From Nitrospirota bacterium (GTDB taxonomy: Bacteria > Nitrospirota > Thermodesulfovibrionia > Thermodesulfovibrionales > JdFR-85), in NCBI GenBank assembly GCA_013151785.1, contig JAADHP010000001.1, forward strand, positions 1-6,536: a stretch of DNA of 6,536 nucleotides, written 5' to 3'. Shown piece by piece: positions 1 through 5,419 of this stretch (positions within the stretch are counted from its first letter, which is position 1; each line of letters opens with the position of its first letter). The notes under the pieces were generated by a model. That model had not been told where the DNA came from. It saw only the letters and a list, made by a program, of their open reading frames with translations, and searched no databases. The position numbers were made by a program, and so were the translations under genes.

Positions 1-60
1 TCAAAATACTCCACCCATGAAGACCTTTTGATAGCAGAAAGACTCCTGGAGGAAGAATAG
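1..60 (+). CDS. ispD: C-terminal end of IspD (2-C-methyl-D-erythritol 4-phosphate cytidylyltransferase), partial
   Basis: The first 60 bases are open in frame 1 and end in TAG at 58-60. They encode the 19-residue tail SKYSTHEDLLIAERLLEEE. This matches the end of IspD proteins, where a 'K-x-T-T-P-E-D-L-x-x-A-E-x-L-L' segment closes the fold. IspD makes CDP-ME from MEP and CTP in the cytoplasm, in the non-mevalonate isoprenoid pathway. The call rests on this short motif plus context: ispF starts one base after the stop, and ispD-ispF adjacency (or fusion) is very common in bacteria. The rest of the gene lies outside the window. Confidence 0.85.
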   Translation, partial: SKYSTHEDLLIAERLLEEE

Positions 61-61
61 G

Positions 62-535
62 ATGCGGATTGGGCTTGGTTATGACTCGCACAGGCTTGTG
101 AAGGATAGAAAACTCGTAATCGGTGGCATAGAGATTCCCTTCAGCAAGGGATTGAAGGGGCATTCTGACGGAGACGTGCTGGTACATGCTATTATTGATT
201 CCATAATCGGTGCCCTTGGGGAGGGAGATATTGGAAGGCATTTCCCTGACAGTGATCCAGAATGGAAGGATGCCTCAAGCCTGAGGATGTTAAAAATTGT
301 GCTGGATAAAGTACAGAAGATGGGCTTTATGATTTCCATGGTTGACTCCACGGTTATTACTGAAGAACCAAGGCTTGCACCCTATATCCCTGAGATGATA
401 AAGAAACTACAGGACACTGGATTGCCAAGGGGAAGGGTGAATATCAAGGCAAAGACAAACGAATCAATGGGGTTTGTTGGAAGGGGGGAGGGGATAGTTG
501 CAATGGCTGTCTGCCTTTTAACCGAGATATGCTGA
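62..535 (+). CDS. ispF: 2-C-methyl-D-erythritol 2,4-cyclodiphosphate synthase IspF
   Basis: Complete 157-residue protein, the usual length for the family. IspF converts CDP-ME 2-phosphate to MEcPP with release of CMP, in the MEP isoprenoid pathway; known family members are cytoplasmic trimers with Zn and Mg/Mn. The zinc ligands are visible as D8 and H10 (GYDSH) and H42 (GDVLVH). H34 and D36 (GHSDGD), the F61-P62-D63 stretch and the C-terminal signature K131-T-N-E-S-M-G-F-V-G-R-G-E-G are all present. The ATG at 62 is preceded by GGAGGA (48-53) lying inside the end of ispD, with 8 nt spacing. The gap to the ispD stop is one base, so the two genes are probably co-transcribed and translationally coupled. 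The stop codon TGA at 533-535 lies inside a 20-bp sequence that recurs at 3513-3532. Confidence 0.97.
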   Translation: MRIGLGYDSHRLVKDRKLVIGGIEIPFSKGLKGHSDGDVLVHAIIDSIIGALGEGDIGRHFPDSDPEWKDASSLRMLKIVLDKVQKMGFMISMVDSTVITEEPRLAPYIPEMIKKLQDTGLPRGRVNIKAKTNESMGFVGRGEGIVAMAVCLLTEIC

Positions 536-552
536 TGAACCACCTCTCTGCC
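533..552 (+). repeat. 20-bp dispersed repeat, copy 1, overlapping the ispF stop
   Basis: TGATGAACCACCTCTCTGCC occurs here and identically at 3513-3532. A 20-bp exact match is far beyond chance in a 6.5-kb window. In this copy the first three bases are the ispF stop codon. It is followed by a small imperfect hairpin: GGTA-CAG, loop TGA, CTG, then a TT bulge and TACC, at about 555-573. A shorter relative in inverted orientation (GGCAGAGGTGGT) sits near 3386-3398. Confidence 0.75.
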
Positions 553-588
553 CTGGTACAGTGACTGTTTACCGCTCACTGACTTGAA

Positions 589-641
589 CCCATTCACCCA
601 TAAACTCATCCACCCATTCATCCACTCATATACTCATCCAC
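589..641. repeat. Degenerate CATCCA-type short repeat between convergent genes
   Basis: This stretch is low-complexity and rich in CAT, with TCATCCAC at 606-613, 618-625 and 634-641 and looser variants (CATTCACCCA at 591-600) beside them. Spacing between the exact units is 12 and 16 bases, so it is not a clean tandem array. It fills most of the gap between ispF and the convergent radical SAM gene. No hairpin followed by a T-run, and so no standard terminator, is visible here. Confidence 0.5.
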
Positions 642-658
642 TGCTTACTGCTGACTCA

Positions 659-1963
659 TCAGACCTGGTTATAGTGACTCACCCTTTCCTTCATCCTCTT
701 AAGTTCCTCCCTGTCGTAATTTGCATACAGAATAGAAAAAACAGTATTGTTGGTTAACAGGAGGTCTATATCATCATGGATAATGCCTTTCTCTATCAAT
801 AATTCCCAGTCCCTGGTGCCAGGAATGGGAGAATACTCTGCAAGATGTATCCTTACATTCCTTGACATGAGATATTCAATCCCCTTTATTACCTCTTCAA
901 GGGTCTGGCCAGGCAGCCCGTACATGAGATACACACCAATCTGTTTCTTTGTAAAGCCTGCCTCTTTAAGGTTGTGGATGGCAAAATCCAGCTCCTCATT
1001 TTTTACCTTGCCGCCTGTCAGTGATTGCCTCTCTGTGTCCACTGTTTCAAGACTTAATCTTATAGTCTTGAACCCTGATCGATACATTAATTGAGCCACC
1101 TCTTGATCAAGGTATCTTGCATGAAGCCCATTTGGGGTATGGAATCGTACGTCCATTCCTTCCTTTAATATTGAATAAAGAAGTGGTTTTATGTGTTCCT
1201 CAGGTCTGTAGAGAAGGGCATCATCGTAAAAGGCAAAATCTTTTACACCAAGGGAGTAAAGCTCCCTTATCTCTTTCAGGATACTTTCTACAGGTCTTCT
1301 TCTATAATGGGTGTATAGAATGCCTGATGCACAATAACTACACCTGTAGGGACAACCCTCAGATGTAAGAAGAGGGGCATAGGGAGAATCTTTGTAGAAA
1401 TTCATTTTATAGTAAGGGGTTGTAGGGTTCAGTTTCTCAATTCCAATCCCCATTTGTTCAAGGATTTCAACAAATTCATCTCCAATCCGTCCCTGATAAA
1501 CAAAATCTGCGCCAGACAGTGTTACAGCATGTTCTGTACATAATGATGCATATATTCCACCCAGGATAATCGGTGTCTCGGGCAGGTATTTTTTACATAA
1601 CCTGATTACCTCAAAGACGCCTGGATACCAGTATGTCATCAATGAGGTTACAAGTATCAAATCAACAGGGGAAGATGTCTTCAGTCTGTCAAGGAATTCA
1701 TGCAGGCTAATGCCATATCTGCCATAGTATCGTTTGATATTGAGTAACGGCTCAGGGGTGGGTAAAATCAGTTTAGGGTACTTCCCCATGTTGTAACCCT
1801 TTAATCTGAATCTATCCAGGCAGTCGATAAGCTGGAGTTCCACATCAAATTGGGATAAAAACTCTGCCACCTTCAGCAGGCCAAGGGGCCTAGCCCACAT
1901 GTTTACTGCAGCAAAATCATATATCCAGGGGTTAATAAGAAGAATCCTTTTTCTTTCAGGCAT
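659..1963 (-). CDS. Radical SAM protein with N-terminal B12-binding-like domain
   Basis: 434 residues, complete. The N-terminal ~170 residues form a Rossmann-like region typical of B12-binding radical SAM proteins (RILLINPW at 6-13, VDLILVTSLMTYWYPG near 100-115, PIILGGIYASL at 131-141). The DxHxxG motif used for base-off cobalamin binding is not seen, so cobalamin binding is doubtful. The radical SAM core starts with T-S-E-G-C204-P-Y-R-C208-S-Y-C211, the CxxxCxxC motif for the 4Fe-4S cluster that cleaves S-adenosylmethionine. Later core elements follow: FAFYDDALL near 243-251, IRLSLET near 301-307 and YLMYGLPGQTLEEV near 345-358. The substrate cannot be told from sequence. The ATG at 1963 has a GGA six bases upstream, and the two Gs of that GGA lie in an arm of the inverted repeat at 1971-2166. 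It converges on ispF and lies downstream of the SIMPL gene, with no obvious functional partner. Confidence 0.92.
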   Translation of the reverse strand: MPERKRILLINPWIYDFAAVNMWARPLGLLKVAEFLSQFDVELQLIDCLDRFRLKGYNMGKYPKLILPTPEPLLNIKRYYGRYGISLHEFLDRLKTSSPVDLILVTSLMTYWYPGVFEVIRLCKKYLPETPIILGGIYASLCTEHAVTLSGADFVYQGRIGDEFVEILEQMGIGIEKLNPTTPYYKMNFYKDSPYAPLLTSEGCPYRCSYCASGILYTHYRRRPVESILKEIRELYSLGVKDFAFYDDALLYRPEEHIKPLLYSILKEGMDVRFHTPNGLHARYLDQEVAQLMYRSGFKTIRLSLETVDTERQSLTGGKVKNEELDFAIHNLKEAGFTKKQIGVYLMYGLPGQTLEEVIKGIEYLMSRNVRIHLAEYSPIPGTRDWELLIEKGIIHDDIDLLLTNNTVFSILYANYDREELKRMKERVSHYNQV

Positions 1964-1970
1964 ATATCAT

Positions 1971-2166
1971 CCAAATCCAGCTGTAAGAATAACAATGGAT
2001 ATCTGAAAGCAGTGGCATGGTAGAGTCTTACATCTCATTCTCGACGTGCATCCATGCACGTCTCCGAGGGAATTTTGCGATTCACCCTCCTGGTGAATCT
2101 TATGCAAAATTCAAATCCGTTCAGACTCTACCATACCACTGCTATGAACTTTATCGCTGGATTTGG
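1971..2166. repeat. Structured palindromic repeat element, copy 1 (core 2008-2143)
   Basis: A 136-bp element with nested symmetry fills the gap between the radical SAM and SIMPL genes. Outer 21-bp arms at 2008-2028 and 2123-2143 are inverted repeats with one mismatch (C2016 against A2135, a U.G wobble in minus-strand RNA). Inside is hairpin 1, GACGTGCA/TGCACGTC at 2043-2050 and 2055-2062 with loop TCCA. A long hairpin 2 follows: GAATTTTGC (2070-2078) pairs with GCAAAATTC (2104-2112), and GATTCACC (2079-2086) with GGTGAATC (2092-2099); the loop is CTCCT and the bulge TTAT. The fold would be a three-way junction. A further 11-bp arm pair lies outside (CCAAATCCAGC 1971-1981, GCTGGATTTGG 2156-2166). 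The core shares 21-bp and 20-bp exact blocks with copy 2 near 3244-3333. It resembles a MITE or REP-type element; no transposase is in the window. Confidence 0.85.
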
Positions 2167-2174
2167 GTATCATT

Positions 2175-2888
2175 TTACCTGCACAAGACCTTCACCTCAG
2201 CCCTTACAGTGACAGTACGTTCACCCTTTGTAGGTGCAGGTGCCTCAATAGACCGTTCTTTAAGCATTGTACGATACATTGGATAAACAGGGGTGGGGCG
2301 TGGCTGGAAGTTCACCTCACTTATAGTGCATGCCATCCTGAGTTGCTCTCCAACCTTTCTGGCAAATTCAATGGAACTGGCGATTACTTCGAATTTGAGT
2401 TCATCTTCAACCTTTTTGATTGTCTTCCCTGATACCTTCCAGGTTGTGTTAGAAATACTGATATCAATTTTCCCATGGGATTCCTCTTTATAATTAGACA
2501 GGAGTTCAAGAACCTCATTTTGTTTTGATGGGTCATCCACTTCAAATAAATAATATACATGGCCCTTGTAGCCATCGCATACCTGCCTGTTTTCACTCCA
2601 CCAGCAGTTCTTATTGACAGAGTATTCTCCGCCCTTGTATCTAAGGCCGAGTTCACGGACCTTTTTATCCAGCTTTCCGAGAACATTGATGGCATTACTT
2701 TCGCTCTGGGATATGACACTTACAGATACTGAAAAGACATAAAGATCAGGTACGATGCTTCTGCTTGCCTCAATGGGACTGATTATTAGTAATTCATTTT
2801 CTTGCTCTACAGTATCATTAGCATAGACCATGGCAGCACCAGCAAGGAGAATAATTAACAGAATCACAGCCCATGACTTAATATTCAT
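2175..2888 (-). CDS. Secreted SIMPL-domain (DUF541) protein
   Basis: 237 residues. The N terminus is a Sec signal peptide: a short charged start (MNIK), a hydrophobic run (about 6-21), and a likely cut after VYA at residue 23. The rest reads as a SIMPL/DUF541 domain: a beta segment with VFSVSVSVISQSES near 51-64, then KLDKKVRELGL near 72-82, a YYLFEVDDPSKQNEVLELL segment near 112-130, ASSIEFARKVGEQL near 170-183, and the typical ending EAPAPTKGERTVTVRAEVKV. SIMPL proteins are periplasmic or cell-surface and of unclear biochemical role; some are linked to oxidative stress. The domain carries an insertion-like segment with C95-WW and C104, which could form a disulfide. The ATG at 2888 has AAGGGG six bases upstream. 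A promoter upstream is weak at best (TTGGCA with TAGATA, 19-bp spacing); read-through from the tRNA gene is possible. Confidence 0.88.
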   Translation of the reverse strand: MNIKSWAVILLIILLAGAAMVYANDTVEQENELLIISPIEASRSIVPDLYVFSVSVSVISQSESNAINVLGKLDKKVRELGLRYKGGEYSVNKNCWWSENRQVCDGYKGHVYYLFEVDDPSKQNEVLELLSNYKEESHGKIDISISNTTWKVSGKTIKKVEDELKFEVIASSIEFARKVGEQLRMACTISEVNFQPRPTPVYPMYRTMLKERSIEAPAPTKGERTVTVRAEVKVLCR

Positions 2889-2984
2889 AATAATCCCCTT
2901 ACTTGTTTATATTGGTCATTATCTACTTATAGTGATGTGTAAAATGCCAAAACCCCTCTCTGAAAATTGAATAATTTTAAAAAC

Positions 2985-3061
2985 TGGTCGGGGCGACTGG
3001 ATTTGAACCAGCGACCGCACGGTCCCGAACCGTGTGCGCTACCAGACTGCGCTACGCCCCG
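2985..3061 (-). tRNA. tRNA-Pro, anticodon CGG
   Basis: Read on the minus strand, the 77-nt gene folds as a complete cloverleaf. The acceptor stem is CGGGGCG (5' end at 3061) with CGCCCCG (2989-2995). The anticodon stem is CACGG/CCGTG with loop TTCGGGA, giving anticodon CGG, which reads CCG proline codons. The T arm includes GGTTCAAATCC. Discriminator A (2988) is followed by an encoded CCA (2985-2987). The loop and overall sequence resemble bacterial tRNA-Pro(CGG). A run of five T follows the mature 3' end but without a separate hairpin. Confidence 0.97.
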
Positions 3062-3068
3062 ATAGAAA

Positions 3069-3099
3069 ATACTAACTTAGATATGGAGGTGTAAGTCAA
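3069..3099 (-). promoter_or_regulatory. Probable sigma-70-type promoter for tRNA-Pro
   Basis: On the minus strand TTGACT (3094-3099) is a good -35 box and TAGTAT (3069-3074) a plausible -10 box. Spacing is 19 bp, slightly long. The -10 box ends seven bases before the tRNA 5' end, where a transcription start would be expected. The position directly upstream of a stable RNA gene supports the call; the spacing lowers confidence. Confidence 0.55.
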
Positions 3100-3183
3100 G
3101 GGTTATATAAAATTCAAAATTGCCAATTGACTTATCAGTCAGTTTTACGGACAGGTGGATATTGGCTTTACCGCTCCCATACA

Positions 3184-3363
3184 CCCCAGAAAATCTTCCG
3201 ATTTTCCGGGGACCCCGTTTCTCAGTAGCCATCCCTGGCTACTTCCGAGGGAATTTTGCGATTCCGGGGTCCCCAAAAATCCCTGATTTTTGGGGCTGTT
3301 ACCCTCCAGGGCAAATCTTATGCAAAATTCAAAACCCTTCTCAGACTCCACCATGGCACTGCT
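3184..3363. repeat. Structured palindromic repeat element, copy 2, with extra hairpin modules
   Basis: This copy shares a 21-bp exact block with copy 1 (3244-3264 against 2063-2083), a 20-bp block (3314-3333 against 2096-2115), and the right arm (3343-3363, 18 of 21 identical to 2123-2143). Hairpin 1 is present with a different but still perfect stem: AGTAGCCA/TGGCTACT at 3224-3231 and 3236-3243, loop TCCC. The outer part of hairpin 2 is kept (3251-3259 with 3322-3330). Its loop holds an added perfect hairpin, CCCCAAAAATC, loop CCT, GATTTTTGGGG (3271-3295). The left outer arm of copy 1 is missing. In its place is a hairpin with arms 3184-3195 and 3200-3211, which have one A.C mismatch. GGGGACCCCG (3208-3217) is the inverse complement of 3265-3274. 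Confidence 0.85.
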
Positions 3364-3512
3364 CTTACTACAGTCCTTCACAGGTAGGCAGAGGTGGTGA
3401 AGAAGACCATGTAGCAATACCTACTGTAACTTACACCAGGATACTTATCCATCACCTGAAGGCTGAAAAAACTGTGTTTTTTATAATTAAAATTTTCATT
3501 GCATTAATGGGA

Positions 3513-3532
3513 TGATGAACCACCTCTCTGCC
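3513..3532 (+). repeat. 20-bp dispersed repeat, copy 2
   Basis: Identical over 20 bases to 533-552 (TGATGAACCACCTCTCTGCC). Here it lies in non-coding DNA and leads directly into the hairpin module that starts at 3531. An upstream sequence in inverted orientation (GGCAGAGGTGGT near 3386-3398) could pair with it, so 3386-3532 may be one larger inverted-repeat unit. Confidence 0.75.
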
Positions 3533-3603
3533 ATGAAAAATCTGCGATTTTCCATGGAGCCCTCTGTCTGCCTCAAAAAGCCTATGACTTTTCGGGGAGC
3601 CCC
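3531..3603. repeat. Two AAAA-type hairpin modules in tandem
   Basis: Module one (3531-3557) pairs CCATG with CATGG and AAAATC with GATTTT around loop TGC, with a single A.C mismatch (3536/3552). Module two (3571-3597) pairs CCTC with GGGG (one T.G) and AAAAG with CTTTT around a seven-base loop, with an A.C mismatch at the equivalent place (3575/3593). They are followed by AGCCCT and AGCCCC. The layout matches the hairpins at 3184-3211 and 3271-3295, so the four form one family with variable outer stems. Confidence 0.7.
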
Positions 3604-3644
3604 TTGTTTTAAAAACTGCAAGAAGATTCTATGAGAAACTATGA

Positions 3645-3810
3645 AAGGCAGGGTGCCGAAGAAAAATAATGCCCACACCTTTGAAAAAAATGGGCATTCT
3701 ATATTGATTATGAACAATGTTTTTTTCATAAAAAACAATCAGCACAAAAATCGGGTTGTAATCTGATTTGATTCTGTGGATTGCATTATTTTTATGAGGT
3801 GCCCTGCCTT
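3645..3810. mobile_element. MITE-like palindromic element, 166 bp
   Basis: Imperfect 28-bp terminal inverted repeats lie at 3645-3672 and 3783-3810, with 23 of 28 positions matching. The outer 13 bp (AAGGCAGGGTGCC with GGTGCCCTGCCTT) pair fully if two G.T wobbles are allowed. The innermost 11 bp (AAAAATAATGC) are perfect. A hairpin TGTTTTTT/AAAAAACA with loop TCAT (3718-3737) is centred at 3727.5, exactly the midpoint of the terminal repeats. Between arms and centre the two halves are not complementary above background. A secondary 8-bp pair AATGCCCA/TGGGCATT (3668-3675, 3691-3698) competes with the left arm. No transposase gene and no clear target-site duplication is visible, so mobility is inferred from structure only. 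Confidence 0.55.
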
Positions 3811-3946
3811 GATAGTGTTTTATTTAGACAGATGTGGCAAAAGTTCTGTTGGGGTGCCTATCTTTTTTCTTTGTTTTCAACAGCTTATTTATGATACATT
3901 TGGGGATCCTGCTTTCTATATATAAGGACTCATCAGGAAAGGGTTA

Positions 3947-5419
3947 TCAGTGCCATTGGGCACCGGGATAAGACCAGTCAAATCTGTCACATGAACCAAC
4001 ACGATGTTTTCGCATCTCTTCATAGGCCAGCCATTCCTCGTCATAACCAATACCCTTAAGCTCTCCCACTGCATAATAGGTCTGGGTTTCCTGGGGATTG
4101 AATCCCAGCTCTGGTTCCACTCTGTCCGGGATTCCATCACCATCATGGTCTTCACTTGCAAGTTGTGAATTGGTTTTACCACGCTTCCATGCATGATACA
4201 TCTGCCAGTGCTTGAATTCATGTAGTACCACCACGGCAAAGGTATCTATATAATGTGTAATACGCCAGCCATCAAAGTCAGCACCTGTGCCATCCGCCTT
4301 ATGTGAAAGCAGAGGGAACCTGTCAGTCATCTTAGGGCCTGTCTTTGTGAGGTCACAGACATGGATTGTTTTATAGGCGTAGCCTGGTGAAAATAGAGCA
4401 AGTACACTCTTTCTGTTACAGTAGCTGTATTGATTGCCACCATATTCAAGAATTGGATTCTGACCATAGGGATTTGCGCAGGGTGTCTGTTTCCAGTAGT
4501 AGAACCAGTTAGGATATTTGCCCTCGGGGTTGTTTCTTACATCACGGTGGTAAAAGACCTTAATCCTTGAGGTATCCTCTGCATGACAGTTCTCTATATC
4601 AAGGACAGCTTTTATCTTTTTCAAACCAAAGGCTGAATTACGTGATGGCAGGCCAGTATATGTTATTTTGATCTTCTTGCCCTTTTTATTTTCAGGTTCA
4701 ACAGTTACCCTGGAATCACCTATTCTGGGTATCTGCCATACTACAGAATCAGCATATTTTGGTGGGTCTACCTTGGCCTCAAATCTCAGTTCAAGTTTTC
4801 CTGGTTTTTCTGTATTAAAAAGATCCCTGCCTGTCTTGTTCCATGGGACAATCTTTATTGAATATTTCAGCTTTTTCCCTTTACTGATTCTGCCCCTTAG
4901 TTCTGGAGTGTATGAGTTGCTGGGATCAAATCTGAATACCATCATGTTTCCTCTGATATGGCCTGTCCATTTTCCGCTTGCCCTGTGGCCTACCTTGTTG
5001 TTATATACATCAAGATATGCATTTTTACCTGTACAAACATTTGTCAGGATATTTGAACTTGCCGTGGCACGGCATTTGAGGGTACCAATTCCCTTTATAG
5101 GTACATCTTTTTCTACCGGAGGTGGTGCGGGTCGTAATGGCCAGGGATAGACTGTTTTCTGTACATATTTAACAATTGCCCATCTTCCGTTGTAGCCCCT
5201 GCCATAGGTGGCACGTTTCAGAGTAAGTTCTTCACTATAGGTAAAACTCATGCTTTGTATGGTATTTGTTTTACTTCCCTTTAAAACAACATTACCTTCA
5301 GAACACACAGACTGACCGGCCAAACTCTCACTATTTATAAGCAGAATTGGTAAGACCAGGAGAAGGGATGAGAGGAGAAGTCTTTTAATTGTGTTATCTA
5401 AGTTTATATGGTATCTCAG
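3947..5419 (-). CDS. Secreted HExxH zinc metalloprotease with calcium-binding-type loop
   Basis: About 490 residues if started at the CTG at 5417-5419. The first ATG/GTG/TTG start in frame is a TTG at 5321-5323, but the 32 codons before it are open and encode IKRLLLSSLLLVLPILLI then NSESLA, an evident Sec signal peptide with a likely cut after SLA. The true start is therefore upstream, and no ATG, GTG or TTG exists there. The mature protein has a Pro-rich stretch (about 93-105), a beta-rich middle with several cysteines, then VVVLHEFKHW, with HExxH at 400-404 supplying two zinc ligands and the catalytic Glu. DHDGDGIPDRVEPELGFNP from 424 is a DxDxDGxxD calcium loop of the thrombospondin-3/dockerin sort. 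DEEWLAYEE (460-468) could give the third zinc ligand. I do not recognise a specific peptidase family. It follows the flavoprotein gene with a CTGA overlap, so co-transcription is likely. Confidence 0.8.
   Translation of the reverse strand: MRYHINLDNTIKRLLLSSLLLVLPILLINSESLAGQSVCSEGNVVLKGSKTNTIQSMSFTYSEELTLKRATYGRGYNGRWAIVKYVQKTVYPWPLRPAPPPVEKDVPIKGIGTLKCRATASSNILTNVCTGKNAYLDVYNNKVGHRASGKWTGHIRGNMMVFRFDPSNSYTPELRGRISKGKKLKYSIKIVPWNKTGRDLFNTEKPGKLELRFEAKVDPPKYADSVVWQIPRIGDSRVTVEPENKKGKKIKITYTGLPSRNSAFGLKKIKAVLDIENCHAEDTSRIKVFYHRDVRNNPEGKYPNWFYYWKQTPCANPYGQNPILEYGGNQYSYCNRKSVLALFSPGYAYKTIHVCDLTKTGPKMTDRFPLLSHKADGTGADFDGWRITHYIDTFAVVVLHEFKHWQMYHAWKRGKTNSQLASEDHDGDGIPDRVEPELGFNPQETQTYYAVGELKGIGYDEEWLAYEEMRKHRVGSCDRFDWSYPGAQWH

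Larger units (their letters stand above)
3100..3946. other. Gene-free repeat-rich intergenic region
   Basis: About 840 bp between the tRNA-Pro promoter and the 3' end of the metalloprotease hold no convincing coding sequence. Open frames here are short, run through palindromes and have no recognisable protein. The stretch contains a short fragment resembling part of the structured repeat (3103-3119), structured repeat copy 2 with extra hairpins (3184-3363), an inverted partial copy of the 20-bp repeat (about 3386-3398), the full 20-bp repeat (3513-3532), two more hairpin modules (3531-3603), and a palindromic element with terminal inverted repeats (3645-3810). In the final part (3811-3946) I see only a 6-bp inverted repeat CTGTTG/CAACAG (3846-3851, 3878-3883) and no clear terminator for the metalloprotease gene. 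Confidence 0.8.

Noticed and set aside
589..641. CRISPR-like or regular tandem array
   Set aside because: Units are short, degenerate and unevenly spaced, with no spacers of constant length.
3465..3490. Possible intrinsic terminator (AAAAAAC-TGT-GTTTTTT)
   Set aside because: The stem is nearly all A/T with no GC-rich base, and no gene ends just upstream on the plus strand.
3120..3515. Plus-strand open frame of 131 codons
   Set aside because: It runs straight through the palindromic repeats, is full of Pro and Gly from GC-rich hairpin arms, and has no recognisable domain or ribosome binding site.
3913..3936. Hammerhead-ribozyme-like core on the minus strand (CTGATGAGTCC then GAAA)
   Set aside because: The bases between CTGATGA and GAAA cannot form stem II (GTCC would need GGAC before GAAA, but TATA is there), and no cleavage-site stem is seen.
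4668..5150. Plus-strand open frame of 160 codons inside the metalloprotease
   Set aside because: It is antisense to a gene with clear motifs and a signal peptide, and its hydrophobic appearance reflects the complement of that coding sequence.
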